Origin: Homarus americanus
Lineage: Eukaryota > Arthropoda > Malacostraca > Decapoda > Nephropidae
Direction: 5' to 3'
Assembly: GCF_018991925.1 (NCBI RefSeq)
Contig: NW_024724368.1
Location: 4,625,386 to 4,689,385 of the forward strand
DNA length: 64,000 nucleotides
Part shown: piece after piece, positions 12,512 to 25,092 of the stretch
Layout of the letters: every line of letters begins with the position of its first letter
Position numbering within the stretch: the first letter of the stretch is position 1
Notes under the pieces: model-generated
The model's database searches: none
What the model saw: the letters and a program-made list of their open reading frames with translations, nothing else
Told to the model about the DNA's origin: nothing
Program-made: the position numbers and the translations under genes

Positions 12512-12516
<5 letters not shown>

Positions 12517-12587
<71 letters not shown>

Positions 12588-12605
12588 CGCGCGTGCGTGC
12601 GTGTG
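12517..12605. repeat. (GT)n then GCGC/GTGC microsatellite
   Basis: About 58 bp of GT, then GCGCGCGTG-type sequence. Confidence 0.95.
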
Positions 12606-12919
12606 TTGGCCCAAAATCTGTGGAACAAACGTGAGATGACTCGTTGTCCACCCCTCTTGTCTTCCCTCGTCAATTGGTAAAAAGTTTCCAAGTTTCGCCA
12701 GTAGTCCCGTTCAAGTAGTAGTCGTAGTAATAGTAGTATAATAGCTATAAGGAGAGGATGAAGGCCATATTATCTGAAAAAAGTAGTAGTATTAGTAGTT
12801 AAAAAATTTAGAAGAGATTAAAATATACACAATGGCGTAAATGTTTCTTTCTTTAAATATTCAGAGCTAAATTAAGATACAGATTTGTGGTTGGTTAAAT
12901 ATACACGAGGGGCTAAATA

Positions 12920-13090
12920 TGGTACTGGTTGACACTGGTTGGTTGACACTTGTTGGCTGACACTTGATGGCTAATACTGGTTGGCTGACACTTGTTGGCT
13001 GACACTTGATGGCTATTACTGGTTGGCTGAGACTTGATGGCTGATACTGGATGACTGACACTTGTTGGCTGACACTTGTTAGCTGACACC
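12920..13090 (+). repeat. Minisatellite of TGGCTGACACTTG units
   Basis: About 14-bp units alternating GTTGGCTGACACTT with GATGGCTAATACTG forms. Confidence 0.85.
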
Positions 13091-13530
13091 TGGTAACATG
13101 GTAGCGAGGCGTGAGGACGAGTCTACCTGCTCTAGTGATCAGGTATATGAGACGGTCGACCTTGTGGTGGCGGCGACTCAGGTGTTATTACCTTGGCCTA
13201 ACCTTGGCTCCTGCTGACACACACACACACGCACACACACACCGTATCACCAAGAAGATTCACCAAATACACTACAAATCTTGTCTTAATCTGACCGCTG
13301 ACACTCGTTATCACCAGAGAGATGGCGAGGGACCCCGACAGATATCACGACGGGAATACAGACGGCGGGTGGTCCGAGAACTGGTTGTGAGGGGCAGGTA
13401 GTGTCGTCTGCAGGAGGTAATTAGTGCGGGTGGTACGTACTTGTGATATACCTTGGGTTCGTTACTCCCTGTGAGACTTGTTCCTTGTAGGTTGTCATGG
13501 TGATGCGTCACGAACCTCTATTATTGAACC

Positions 13531-13745
13531 CACGACATCTCGAACTCCCCATTACTGAACCCACGACATCTCGAAACCCCATTATTGAACCCACGACACC
13601 TCGAAACCCCATTACTGAACCCACGACACCTCGAAACCCCATTATTGAACCCACGACACCTCGAAACCCCATTACTGAACCCACGACACCTCGAAACCCC
13701 ATTATTGAACCCACGACACCTCGAAACCCCATTACTGAACCCACG
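13531..13745 (+). repeat. 30-bp minisatellite organised as 60-bp dimers
   Basis: Unit contains GAACCCACGACACCTCGAAA then CCCCATTA. Successive copies strictly alternate ATTATTG and ATTACTG. Because 30 is a multiple of three, both strands stay open (for example NPRHLETP repeats), but nothing supports a protein. Confidence 0.95.
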
Positions 13746-13823
13746 TGTAGGGGAAAAAATGTTAGGATCTGGGGGAAAAGTTGAATCTAGGGAAATATGA
13801 GTCTGAGGGAAACATTACTACAA

Positions 13824-13931
13824 GTCTGGTATTATTAATTATCAGAACACATGTACGGGTCATTAGTTGTCTTTGTAGTCTGGTATTATTAATTATCAGA
13901 ACACATGTACGGGTCATTAGTTGTCTTTGTA
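13824..13931 (+). repeat. Perfect 54-bp tandem duplication
   Basis: GTCTGGTATTATTAATTATC ... TTGTCTTTGTA twice in a row (13824-13877, 13878-13931) without a difference. Confidence 0.95.
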
Positions 13932-13957
13932 CTGCTTCTGTTTTACCTGTTGTTGTT

Positions 13958-13958
<1 letters not shown>

Positions 13959-14031
<73 letters not shown>
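13959..14031. repeat. (CT)n microsatellite, about 73 bp
   Basis: CT repeat followed by GCCGAAACAACTCCGC. Confidence 0.97.
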
Positions 14032-14033
<2 letters not shown>

Positions 14034-14957
14034 CGAAACAACTCCGCGTAGCTCACCCTGACAAACGAAGTTACGTCAGATTTTTACGAAAAGTTACCAT
14101 AAACTTACAGTATATTTCTTACCTGGCGTGGGGGGGCAGTAGTGGTATGCAGTTTATGTCTGTTGTAGTCGTGTGTTTGTCATTGTTAGGGCCAGTGTTT
14201 GTGAGGACATGTTTTTTATCTCCAGGAAGCTGTTTTGTGTGTGTGTGTGTGTGGCTAGACTAGGATAATGGCCGTATAGGGCGGTGGTCACTACTGATCT
14301 GTCTGATTTTGATTTATCGCTGTGGGTAATCATCATGGGAGGAGGAAGTTGATGGGTGGAAAGTTTACATAGTAGGAGATATTTTGTTTGGTCGTCCATA
14401 TAAGTTGGTTTAACGAGCATTTAAGAGCCACTATCACTCGTTAATCAAGGTGTTTCGAAAGTCACCTCCTTGACCTCGCCTCAAGTCGCAACCTGGATTT
14501 AGATGTTCAATTCAGTTCAGTTTTATTCATTAAACTGTATATGACTGTATATTAGTAAACATTTATTGATCTTTCATAGTAAACGTGACTGCTTGTGTAC
14601 CTCGGAGGTGTTTGTTGTATATTGAAGGAAGTGTAAGGTTGTGGCCAGTCATCATGAGTCAATACAGCAGCGAGCGAGGAGAGAGCCGTTTGTATAGTAT
14701 AAATGTTCCTTTAGTCTTGATCTACTTATCTATCATTTCTTCTCCTATTTTGTCTTTTATTCTGACCTTCCCAGTTTGTCTTCCCACATTCGCTGTACGT
14801 GGACTGACCACCACCAACCAACTCTCTTGTAAACTTCTTCTTCATCCCAATTTCTTCAATCATCTCCGTTTTATTTGTTTTTTTCGCCATAAAATTTGTC
14901 GAACTTTTGTTGTATTATGACCTGAGGGTTTTGTGTCTGTGTGTTTATGTCGCTGCC
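14032..14957. other. No gene seen
   Basis: Unique sequence before the LINE. An open frame at 14585-14920 has no recognisable content. Confidence 0.5.
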
Positions 14958-15734
14958 TTCAACACCAGCAAGTGCAGCGTACTTAATATTGGAAGAACAA
15001 ATACTGATAATGTATACAGCCTCAACAACATCAACCTAGAGAAGTCGACTTGTGAAAGAGACCTAGGGGTACTTGTAAGCCCGGACCTACGGCCTAGAAA
15101 ACAGTGCGTTAATGTTCGAAATAAGGCAAACAGAGTATTGGGATTTATATCGAGAAGTGTAAGTAACAAGAGTGCAGAGGTCTTATTACAACTATATCTT
15201 GCGCTAGTCAGGCCGCACCTCGATTATGCGGTTCAGTTCTGGTGCCCTTATTATAGAATGGATATAAATTCACTAGAGTCGGTGCAGCAAAGAATGACAA
15301 AAATGATTCCGGGACTTAGAAACCTTCCATATCAGGATAGGTTAAAGAAACTTAACTTGCATTCCCTAGAAAGACGTAGAGTGCGGGGAGATATGATAGA
15401 AGTATTTAAGTGGGTGAAAGGAATCAATAAAGGGGATATAGATAAAGTTCTTATAATATCCGAGCAGGATAAGACTCGGAGCAACGGATTTAAGTTGGAT
15501 AAGTTTAGGTATAGGAGGGAGATAGGAAGAAACTGGTTCACAAATAGGGTGGTGGACGAGTGGAACAAGCTTAGCAACTTTGTAGTAAGTGCTGGAACGC
15601 TGGAAAGTTTCAAAAGGAGGCTAGATAGATTCATGGATGATAGAGAGTGGTAGTAACTCTCGACAGGAGCTGCCATGCACAGGCCAACCGGCCTATTGCA
15701 GACTCCTTTTTTTCTTATGTTCTTATGTTCTTAA
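14958..15734 (+). mobile_element. 5'-truncated CR1/L2-like LINE, RT C-terminal fragment
   Basis: An open frame to the TAG at 15651-15653 encodes the end of a non-LTR reverse transcriptase from FNTSKCSVLNIGR. It includes ERDLGVLVSPDL, ANRVLGFISRS, LYLALVRPHLDYAVQFW, RMTKMIPGLRNLPYQDRL, LERRRVRGDMIEVFKW and WNKLSNFVV, the thumb/connection pattern of jockey/CR1/L2-type LINEs. The catalytic palm (xADD) is missing, so the copy is inactive. A short 3' UTR follows (CAGGCCAACCGGCCTATTGC), then T-rich tail copies of TTCTTATG at 15710-15734, the short 3' tandem tail typical of these LINEs. About 230 residues without a stop suggest a fairly young insertion. The 5' boundary is approximate. Confidence 0.85.
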
Positions 15735-16975
15735 CAGACTTTTACCTCAAGATCGTCTACCGTACATACCGGGCTGGGGAATGAATCACCCTGCACGTGG
15801 CGTTTCCTGCGTGTGTTTTGTGTGGGGGGGGTGGGGGTGTTAATGGGCTGTTGGGTTAGGCGTCGAGGTGTTGCGGGTACACTGTGTAGAAGCACATCGT
15901 CCCGCTCGTCATGCACGCCAGATACTGTGGGAGGGAGGGGGATATGGGGAGGGAGATGATGTGAAAGACTGAGGGAGAGAGAGAGGCTTTGAGGGAAGGA
16001 TAGGGAAGGGACGGCGGGTTAGGGAGGGAGGGAAGGACCTTTAATATAATCATGGTGGTAATATCCCTCTGATGTTAACTGCTTCAGGTACAGAGTGTTG
16101 GTGTCCCTTGAAGGTTTGTGTTGTTCAGTGTGTTGGGAGAGACAGCTGGCCGGTAGTGATGTGCAGGTTGGCCCACAGGAAGTTAGACAGGTAACGGCTC
16201 GTGCAGATGGGGATTGAGAAAGACAGGTTCCTCGTTGTGTGGACAGAAAATCTAGTAAAGGTGTTAAATACCTGCCTGCCTGCCTGCCTTTTAAAATTCC
16301 AGCGCAGGTTGACTGAGAGAGGTAGGCCAGGCTAGCAGGTCAAGTCAACTAGGTAAATAGTGATGGTAAACGGTGGGAAGAGGCAGGCAGGAGAGAGAGA
16401 GAGAGAGGTGGCGGGTGGAGGCAGACAGGCAGGCAGGACACTACGCCTCGCCACTCCAGAACCTGATTACCGCCCCACACGTAATGGAAATTGGCCGCTG
16501 TCTCCTCACCTCGCCTCTTTCACTCCCCCTTTATAACATAATTTATCCCTTCGTTACATCTACCATTACTTTCTTCTTACTCGAAGATGAAGTAAACAAA
16601 ATAAAGCTAACATTTTGTTAACGGGTCAAGGGTGGTTCACTCTCTACACATTGTCGTCAAAGTTAACCCAACACAAAAGTTTACGGACGAAATTTCAAGC
16701 TCGGGTCAACAACAAGTGGAGAGAATTGTAGATCAAAGTGACCTTGTGGTGTGATGCTGCAGTATTCATGAAGCTATATGTATGTATACTGTGTATATAT
16801 GTGAAGGTTCTTGACTCCAAGGCCAAGATTATTCATGAAAACTCAGCCCCAACGTATACTTATAATGGTAAACGCTATATGCCTCTATCACGTTCATAGC
16901 GAGGCATAAAATGAACAATATGGAATGAACACAAACACCCAGGCAGTTTGTGGTTGTTGGAGACGATATCGAGAC
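15735..16975. other. No gene seen; purine- and CT-rich patches
   Basis: GGGAGGGAGG patches about 15928-16035, (CCTG)n at 16271-16287, GA tract 16392-16408. Nothing else recognised. Confidence 0.5.
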
Positions 16976-17150
16976 AGTGGGATGTTTGTTGTTGGGGAGG
17001 ATATCGGGACTGGGATGTTTGTTGTTGGGGAGGATATCGGGACTGGGATGTTTGTTGTTGGGGAGGATATCGGGACTGGGATGTTGGTGAAGATATCGGT
17101 AGTGTGGGATGTTGCCGGAGAAGGTTTATCAGTAGTGTGGGATGTTGGAC
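16976..17150 (+). repeat. 33-bp minisatellite, about five copies
   Basis: Unit contains GGGATGTTTGTTGTTGGGGA then GGATATCGGGACT. Open frames on both strands come from the repeat. Confidence 0.9.
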
Positions 17151-17412
17151 CAGTAACCTGTAATTCGACGGCATTCTTCAGAGGCTCTCAGGGTAGACAC
17201 TAGACTAGGCTGGACTGGTACAGGTATAGAGCCCAGACCAGGAGCCTCAGACACCTGCATTATTAAGTTGTTGAGCCTTACTGGAGGAGGTCGTCTATTG
17301 AGCCTCTCTCATGGGATCACAACCACGCTAAGATACACTGTGTTACGAGCCGTCTGTCCTCTTGTGTCTGTCTGAACTGTGCGTCTCAGGGTCGACAAGA
17401 CCGAGTAAAACC

Positions 17413-17577
17413 GACCACACGACTAGACCGACCACACGACCAGACAGACCACACGACCAGACCGACCACACAACCAGACAGACCACACGACCAGACCGAC
17501 CACACGACCAGACCGACCACACAACCAGACAGACACGACGACCAAGGCGACCAGACCGACCAAACAACCAGACTGTA
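17413..17577 (+). repeat. Minisatellite of GACCGACCACACGACCA units
   Basis: 17-bp units with CGA/CAA and CCG/CAG variants. Confidence 0.9.
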
Positions 17578-18252
17578 AACATTAAAATATCATTGGTTAA
17601 TAATGTACCCTTAAATAACATAGGATAATAATGACCCGTTAACCCAAGTTGTCTGAAGTCTCTCTGTTGACACGAGGACATTGAGAGAGTGACCAATGGA
17701 ATAAAAAAAATCTAAATCAGTTCAGGTAATAATATACTTCGTTTGTTTATTAATGTAAGATTAAACCTTTATGTAAGAGTCCGTGTTATTTCCGTCTTGA
17801 TGTACCGTAATTATCAGGAAAATGGAAGTTACATCAGACGTGTGTTGGCCTTTCCTCACTGTGTAACGCTGGGATACTGGTGCGTGTGTGTGTGTGGCAG
17901 AACCTTACGGATACTGAACAAGATGATAATGTGTTTACTCAATGATGCAGGATGTGGTTAGTGTTATCCTCTGTTTGCCCTTTAGCTGACCCGCATAGTA
18001 GTGACCCATTACGTTATGTAGGGGATAATATTGGCTCACAACTGTCCGTCCGTCCGTCTGTATTTACATCCGTAGTACATCCGGCCCAGCCAAATATGTT
18101 ATCCGGGCCCAGTAGAACGTATTCAACAAAGATAATGACGAAGGCTTTGTTATGTGGCTCTACAGTTCACCCTTCTGATTTTCACTCTAAGATTTGTTTT
18201 CATTTTTTACACCATTTTGGGTTCTGGACTGCTGGTATATTTTGGCTAATGA
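17578..18252. other. No gene seen
   Basis: Unique sequence; (CCGT) units at 18045-18060 only. Confidence 0.5.
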
Positions 18253-18356
18253 TACACGTGTGTTTGACGTATAGTGACGTATGGTGAGGTATAGTGACGT
18301 ATAGTGAAGTATATTGACGTATAGTGAGGTATAGTGACGTATAGTGACGTATGGTG
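18253..18356 (+). repeat. 10-bp minisatellite, GTATAGTGAC type
   Basis: About ten degenerate copies of GACGTATAGT / GAGGTATAGT. Confidence 0.9.
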
Positions 18357-18497
18357 ATTGATCTAAGGAAACATCACTAATTTTCTTGTCAGTGGAATAA
18401 TTTTATTTTTTTTTTAGTTGAGAAGGATTCTGTTGTCACTAAGGCTTGTCTGATTCACCCTGGGAGCTCACTGTTGTTTATCGTATACTTATTAACA

Positions 18498-18914
18498 GTG
18501 TAGTATGTTGTGTAGTGTGCTGTGTAGTGTAGTACGTAGTGTAGTGTGTTGTGTAGTGTAGTACGTAGTGTAGTGTGTTGTGTAGTGTAGTGTGTTGTGT
18601 AGTGTGTTGTGTAGTGTAGTATGTAGTGTAGTGTGTTGTGTAGTGTGTTGTGTAGTGTAGTGTGTTGTGTAGTGTAGTACGTAGTGTAGTGTGTTGTGTA
18701 GTGTGTTGTGTAGTGTAGTACGTAGTGTAGTGTGTTGTGTAGTGTGTTGTGTAGTGTAGTATGTAGTGTAGTGTGTTGTGTAGTGTGTTGTGTAGTGTGT
18801 TGTGTAGTGTAGTACGTAGTGTAGTGTGTTGTGTAGTGTGTTGTGTAGTGTAGTACGTAGTGTAGTGTGTTGTGTAGTGTAGTACGTCGTGTAGTGTGTT
18901 GTGTAGTGTAGTGG
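18498..18914 (+). repeat. GTAGT/GTGTT minisatellite with longer-order pattern
   Basis: Built from GTAGTGTGTTGTGTA and GTAGTACGTA blocks that recur in similar order. Minus-strand open frames are Thr/His/Tyr-rich repeat products. Confidence 0.95.
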
Positions 18915-19569
18915 CCAGAGATCGCGGTACAACAATTCACGCTTATGTTTTTCTACATTAGTAAGCGGTGTTGTGTTATAGAGAGAATTAAACAGAAGAG
19001 CATCAAGTGTTGTTGTCAGGGCGTGAGTGAGTGCATTTGACGTCATGGACAGAAACAGACATCCGGTGTTGTATCTGTGGCCCCTTTTGTACGCTTTCAA
19101 CTCCTCTGTTATTTTAGTTTTTAATCTGTTCATTTTCTCACCAACTTCACGGCTGCTCTACACGGGCCGCAAAACCAATACGGTATGGTGGAGTCTGAAC
19201 CTTTTGAAGATATTGTCAAAAATCTCTCTTGAGTATATGTTAATTTTTCTAGTGACGTTTCCGATTTATATCAGTAACAAGTAGAGGAGTTCAGTGTCCG
19301 GATATTACTATTGTTGTTTACGGAAAATATGTCCCTAATGTGAGTGTAGTGTTTTATGTGTTGTTTTTGTGTGATGGTGAACGTTTTTTGTTTTAGTTCA
19401 AGTCGGTCATATTGGTAAATGGGTCTCATAAATTCACTCAAGTGTAAGATATAACGTTTGAAGTTTTGTAGGAGACGGAACTGAACTGGTGGTCTTGATA
19501 TGATTCAGTGTGAGGGGGACCTACTGTATACGGCACCATTTTTGTACAGTGACTCCTCCAAATGACTGA
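18915..19569. other. No gene seen
   Basis: Unique sequence; nothing recognisable. Confidence 0.5.
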
Positions 19570-19583
19570 CACACACACACACA

Positions 19584-19634
<51 letters not shown>
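19570..19634. repeat. (CA)n(CT)n compound microsatellite
   Basis: CA to about 19586, then CT. Confidence 0.96.
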
Positions 19635-19636
<2 letters not shown>

Positions 19637-19752
19637 CTGCGTCAAGTCAAGGTTGTTTAGTGGTGAGAGACAGAAAGACGGCAGTTTCAGGAAATGCCTC
19701 AGAGAAATACACATATGCTTATCTATGGAACTTGATTATTATTATTACGGAT

Positions 19753-19756
<4 letters not shown>

Positions 19757-19817
<61 letters not shown>
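19757..19817. repeat. (CAT)n microsatellite
   Basis: About 20 CAT triplets; the poly-His frame is an artefact. Confidence 0.97.
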
Positions 19818-20154
19818 GCCCTGTTCGTAACTGAGGTGGCTGCCGGGCTGGGGTGGTGCCTTAGGTGCAGGTGTCGTGGGTGAGGTGTACAGTACAGTAT
19901 ATAAGATGGCGGGTCAACTTGATAATGGTAATCATCTCTGTGAATAATTTTGACTCCCAGCATCACGTGTCTTTATTAACCCCCGACTGACTTTTTTAAG
20001 GGTTATAGACCACGTTAGTTGTCTCTTGTCTGTTCATGTGTCTGTCTTTCTGCTGCCCTTCTCAGTGTCTGTCTGTTCATATGTTTGTCCGTTCGTGACA
20101 TATATGATTTACTCAAGTTTACTTTCGAGACTCAGGTGATTGATATAAGTTTTG

Positions 20155-20156
<2 letters not shown>

Positions 20157-20219
<63 letters not shown>
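20157..20219. repeat. (GT)n microsatellite
   Basis: About 62 bp of GT. Confidence 0.97.
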
Positions 20220-20220
<1 letters not shown>

Positions 20221-20764
20221 TTCATGCTGTTAGGATATGTTAATTGTTTATGGACAGTCATGTGAACTATTACAGGACTTGGAGAGGGCAGGGAAGGGTT
20301 CCGTCCTCCTACCCTTTCATATGTTGTATTGTAATTGTTCTTTTCTTTCCCTCATCCTTCTGTTTGTATTAGCTGACTCTCCGTTCTTTTTTCTCCACCT
20401 CTTTGCCTTATTCCTTTCTCCCTTCCTCCTCACCCTTGTCACTGTCGACGAACACTCAAGACGATTGGCCATAAATTACTAGCCAGGCGGGGTGGCCAAG
20501 AGGCAAACAGTGGCACATGAACACGGCAGAAGGGAGAGTGATATATATGTTTTAATTCATATGATACTAAATTCTATATAATAATTACTTGAGATAAATA
20601 CACACGATATATGAGGCGCGACTAAGAGGGTTCAGGCCCCTGCTTGGCTTAACCATGTCAGTGTTGTTATTGTTCATCTTATGTGTGTGTCCGGATAAAT
20701 GAAGTGTTTCAATATCGAGAGGTGGAGGGCAACGTGACACCTCTACTGCGGAGGGGGAGGTTGA
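20220..20764. other. No gene seen
   Basis: Pyrimidine-rich sequence 20335-20440, otherwise unique. Confidence 0.5.
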
Positions 20765-21010
20765 GGCGGGGGGGATGGGGAGATGTAGCACCGGATACGG
20801 GGGGGTGAAGGAGGAGAGATAGTCGGATACGTGGTACGTGTTCTGTACATGGTGGATGAGGTGGTGGCGGGGAGTGGTGGTGTGTTGGAGGTGGGGATGG
20901 GGCTGGTGAGGGTGGTGATGGGGGTGGTGGTGGGAAGTGGGGGTGGTGGTGGGGGTAATGGTGGTGGTAGGGGGTGTGGGAATGTGTGTGTGTGGGGGGG
21001 GGGTGTCAGG
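20765..21010 (+). repeat. G-rich GGTGG low-complexity tract
   Basis: GGGGGTGGTGGTGGG-type sequence; strong strand skew, possible G-quadruplexes. Confidence 0.85.
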
Positions 21011-21857
21011 GGTGCTGTACTAAGCGTGTCCTTCCAGATGTCAGCTTTTGTTATCATGAAAACATTTACACTCCAACACCTTCCTGACGCTGCACCGGCC
21101 TTGCCCTCCTGAGTGTTGACGTAGCTCTACTGATACCCCGTATTGTTGTGCTCGTGTCAACAGTATCCCAAGCTCGATAAAGAATTTTGTACCATCATAA
21201 CGATAATGAAGTTGATAAGTGTGGATAAACAGGGAGGTCGTGAGTGCTTTCCTTTTGTAAATTTATCTTTTTGTTTTAGCACTTCATCTACAGTAGACTG
21301 TCCTTAAACTCTTCGTCAATATGTGTTTAATTATGCTCTTGGACTTGTTCTGCTAAGTAGGTGTACCATCGTTAGTGTCAGGGTCAGTTGAAGCTTGTGA
21401 AGGGACAATACTATCAGTGGATGTAGATGTGGTAGCGTCAGTGGATGTAGGTGTGGTGGGGTCAGTGGATGTTGGTGTGGTAATATTCATGTAATTAGTA
21501 ATTTTATATGTTACATGCAAATTAGGCAACACAGATGTAGTTCAGGTGTCAGGTGTGGTTTAAAGGGACACATGTATAGCATAAATTAGCTATAAACACA
21601 AACAGTCCTGCACCGTATACACCCCAGCAAGAGGTGTGGTGGTCACGCGGGAAGACTTCACAGCACAAACTTGACCGGTGAAGATTTCCGTCAGAAACTT
21701 CACCATCACCTTTGAGTCATCCGCCTCTGAGAAGAAGTTTATCACCTCTCAGTTTATCTTAAGGCGAGAGTTAGGAGGAAGTAGTTGTATGTCTGAGTGT
21801 TAGTTTATTTTCACATGAGTTCCGTGTTTACATTAGGCTATAAACATCACTCTTTCA
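21011..21857. other. No gene seen; small GTCAGTGGATGTAGGTGTGG repeat
   Basis: Three copies of that unit at 21413-21480; the rest is unique. Confidence 0.55.
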
Positions 21858-24310
21858 CCTTTAACTGCTCCTGGTAATGCATAACTATCCTTTAACTGCT
21901 CTTGGTAATACATAACTATCCTTTAACTGCTCCTGGTAATGCATAACTATCCTTTAACTGCTCCTGGTAATACATAACTATCCTTTAACTGCTCCTGATA
22001 ATGCATAACTATCCTTTAACTGCTCTTGGTAATACATAACTATCCTTTAACTGCTCCTGGTAATACATAACTATCCTTTAACTGCTCCTGGTAATGCATA
22101 ACTATCCTTTAACTGCTCCTGGTAATACATAACTATCCTTTAACTGCTCCTGGTAATGCATAACTATCCTTTAACTGCTCCTGGTAATACATAACTATCC
22201 TTTAACTGCTCCTGGTAATACATAACTATCCTTTAACTGCTCCTGGTAATACATAACTATCCTTTAACTGCTCCTGGTAATACATAACTATCCTTTAACT
22301 GCTCCTGGTAATACATAACTATCCTTTAACTGCTCCTAGTAATACATAACTATCCTTTAACTGCTCCCTGCTCCTGGTAATGCATAACTATCCTTTAACT
22401 GCTCCTGGTAATATATAACTATCCTTTAACTGCTCCTGGTAATGGTAATAACTATAACTCCTGGTAATACATAACTATCCTTAACTGCTCCTGGTAATAT
22501 ATAACTATCCTTTAACTGCTCCTGCAAGTAATACACAAAACTATCCTTTAACTGTTCTGGTAATGTATAACTATCCTTAACTGCTCCCAGTAATACATAA
22601 CTATCCTTTAACTGCTCCTGTAATACATAACTATCCTCGAACTGCCCTGGTAATGTATAACTATCCTTTAACCGCCCTGGTATACAAAAACTATCCTTTA
22701 ACCGTCTCCTGGTAATGTATAACTATCCTTAACTGCCCTGTAATACTGTAAAAACTATCCTTTAACTGCTCCCGGTAATGTATAACTATCCTTTAACTGC
22801 CCTGCAAATACATAACTATCCTTTAACTGCTCCTGGTAATACATAACTATCCTTTTAACTGCCCCTGGTAATACATAACTATCCTTAACTGCTCCTGGTA
22901 ATGTATAACTATCCTTAACTGCTCCTGGTAATACAAAACCATCCTTTAACTGCTCCTGGTAATGTATAACCATCCTTTAACTGCTCCTGGTAATATATAA
23001 CTATCCTTTAACTGCTCCTGGTAATGCATAACTATCCTTTAACTGCTCCTGGTAATACATAACTATCCTTTAACTGCTCCTGGTAATATATAACTATCCT
23101 TTAACTGCTCCTTGTAATACATAACTATCCTTTAACTGCTCCTGGTAATACATAATTATCCTTTAACTGCTCCTGGTAATACAAAACTATCCTTTAACTG
23201 CTCCTGGTAATGTATAACTATCCTTTAACTGCTCCTGGTAATACATAACTATCCTTTAACTGCTCCTGGTAATACATAACTATCCTTTAACTGCTCCTGG
23301 TAATACATAACTATCCTTAACTGCTCTTGGTAATATATAACTATCCTTTAACTGCTCCTGGTAATATATATAACTATCCTTTAACTGCTCCTGGTAATAC
23401 ATAACTATCCTTTAACTGCTCCTAGTAATACATAACTATCCTTTAACTGCTCCTGGTAATACATAACTATCCTTTAACTGCTCCTGGTAATACATAACTA
23501 TCCTTTAACTGCTCCTAGTAATACATAACTATCCTTTAACTGCTCCTAGTAATACATAACTATCCTTTAACTGCTCCTGGTAATACATAACTATCCTTTA
23601 ACTGCTCCTGGTAATGCATAACTATCCTTTAACTGCTCCTGGTAATGCATAACTATCCTTTAACTGCTCCTGGTAATACATAATTATCCTTTAACTGCTC
23701 CTGGTAATATATAACTATCCTTTAACTGCTCCTGGTAATGCATAACTATCCTTTAACTGCTCCTGGTAATACATAACTATCCTTTAACTGCTCCTGGTAA
23801 TATATAACTATCCTTTAACTGCTCCTGGTAATACATAACTATCCTTTAACTGCTCCCCGGTAATATATATAACTATCCCTTAACTGCTCCTGGTAATACA
23901 TAATTATCCTTTAACTGCTCCTGGTAATACATAACTATCCTTTAACTGCTCCTGGTAATGCATAACTATCCTTTAACTGCTCCTGGTAATGTATAACTAT
24001 CCTTTAACTGCTCCTGGTAATGTATAACTATCCTTTAACTGCTCCTGGTAATGTATAACTATCCTTTAACTGCTCCTGGTAATACAAAACTATCCTTTAA
24101 CTGCTCCTGGTAATGTATAACTATCCTTTAACTGCTCCTGGTAATACATAACTATCCTTTAACTGCTCCTGGTAATACAAAACTATCCTTTAACTGCTCC
24201 TGGTAATACATAACTATCCTTTAACTGCTCCTGGTAATATATAACTATCCTTTAACTGCTCCTGGTAATACATAACTATCCTTTAACTGCTCCTGGTAAT
24301 ACATAACCAT
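21858..24310 (+). repeat. 31-bp minisatellite, about 79 copies (2.45 kb)
   Basis: Unit contains AACTGCTCCTGGTAATACAT then AACTATCCTTT. Most copies differ only at the base after GGTAAT (ACAT, GCAT, ATAT, GTAT). Copies between about 22,430 and 22,930 carry many indels and base changes; both edges are much more regular. Confidence 0.98.
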
Positions 24311-24689
24311 CCCATTGTTGCCGCTGGTATACTGTATAAGTCTCAACCGATTGTTACGTTACCATAAGGAAAATGTCTTAATAATATAATGTTTTCTTCA
24401 TCTCATGTTCTCATTGTTCAGTTTGTCCAACACCATGTATACAGTCCCACAGAAGCGACTCATGAATTACAAAGCGTCTTGGTACCCTCTCTGGGCTCAT
24501 ATTTCTGGCTCGTCCCGTTCTTGTAGGATGTGGTGCCGTGGATCGACTCGTGAACCCTAGCTGTGTCTTATGGTGGTTCATGTGGATTCGCGTTGATCCA
24601 CACAGCTTCCACCTTCATCCACACAGTGATTTATACAGTCTCTACCTTTTATATAGCTTACACTCTCATCCATACATAGTTATCCACAT
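24311..24689. other. No gene seen
   Basis: Unique sequence between two minisatellites; its end already carries CACACAG/TCCA words. Confidence 0.5.
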
Positions 24690-25092
24690 AGCTTCCAACA
24701 ATGATCCACACAGCATCCAACAATGATCCACACAGCCTCCAACAATGATCCACACAGCCTCCAACAATGATCCACACATCATCCAACAATGATCCACACA
24801 GCATCCAACAATGATCCACACAGCTTCCAACAATAATCCACACAGCTTCCAACAATGATCCACACAGCATCCAACAATGATCCACACAGCCTCCAACAAT
24901 GATCCACACAGCATCCAACAATGATCCACACAGCATCCAACAATGATCCACACAGCATCCAACAATAATCCACACAGCATCCAATAATGATCCACACAGC
25001 ATCCAACAATGATCCACACAGCATCCAACAATGATCCACACATCATCCAACAATGATCCACACAGCATCCAACAATGATCCACACAGCCTCC
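24690..25092 (+). repeat. 22-bp minisatellite, about 18 copies
   Basis: Unit contains AACAATGATCCACACAGC then ATCC, with CTCC/TTCC variants. The minus strand is open in all three frames with the same 22-residue period, expected for a stop-free unit whose length is not a multiple of three. Confidence 0.96.

Noticed and set aside
13497..13800. Open frames on both strands with NPRHLETP-like repeats
   Set aside because: The 30-bp tandem unit keeps frames open on both strands; no gene context.
14585..14920. 111-codon open frame upstream of the LINE
   Set aside because: No similarity to LINE domains or to any family I recognise; ends near but out of the RT context.
18455..19133. 213-codon minus-strand frame of Leu-His-Tyr-Thr repeats
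   Set aside because: Arises from the GTAGT/GTGTT minisatellite.
20482..20530. GGCGGGGTGGCCAAGAGGC resembles the start of a tRNA-Leu/Ser
   Set aside because: No B box at the right distance and no foldable acceptor stem.
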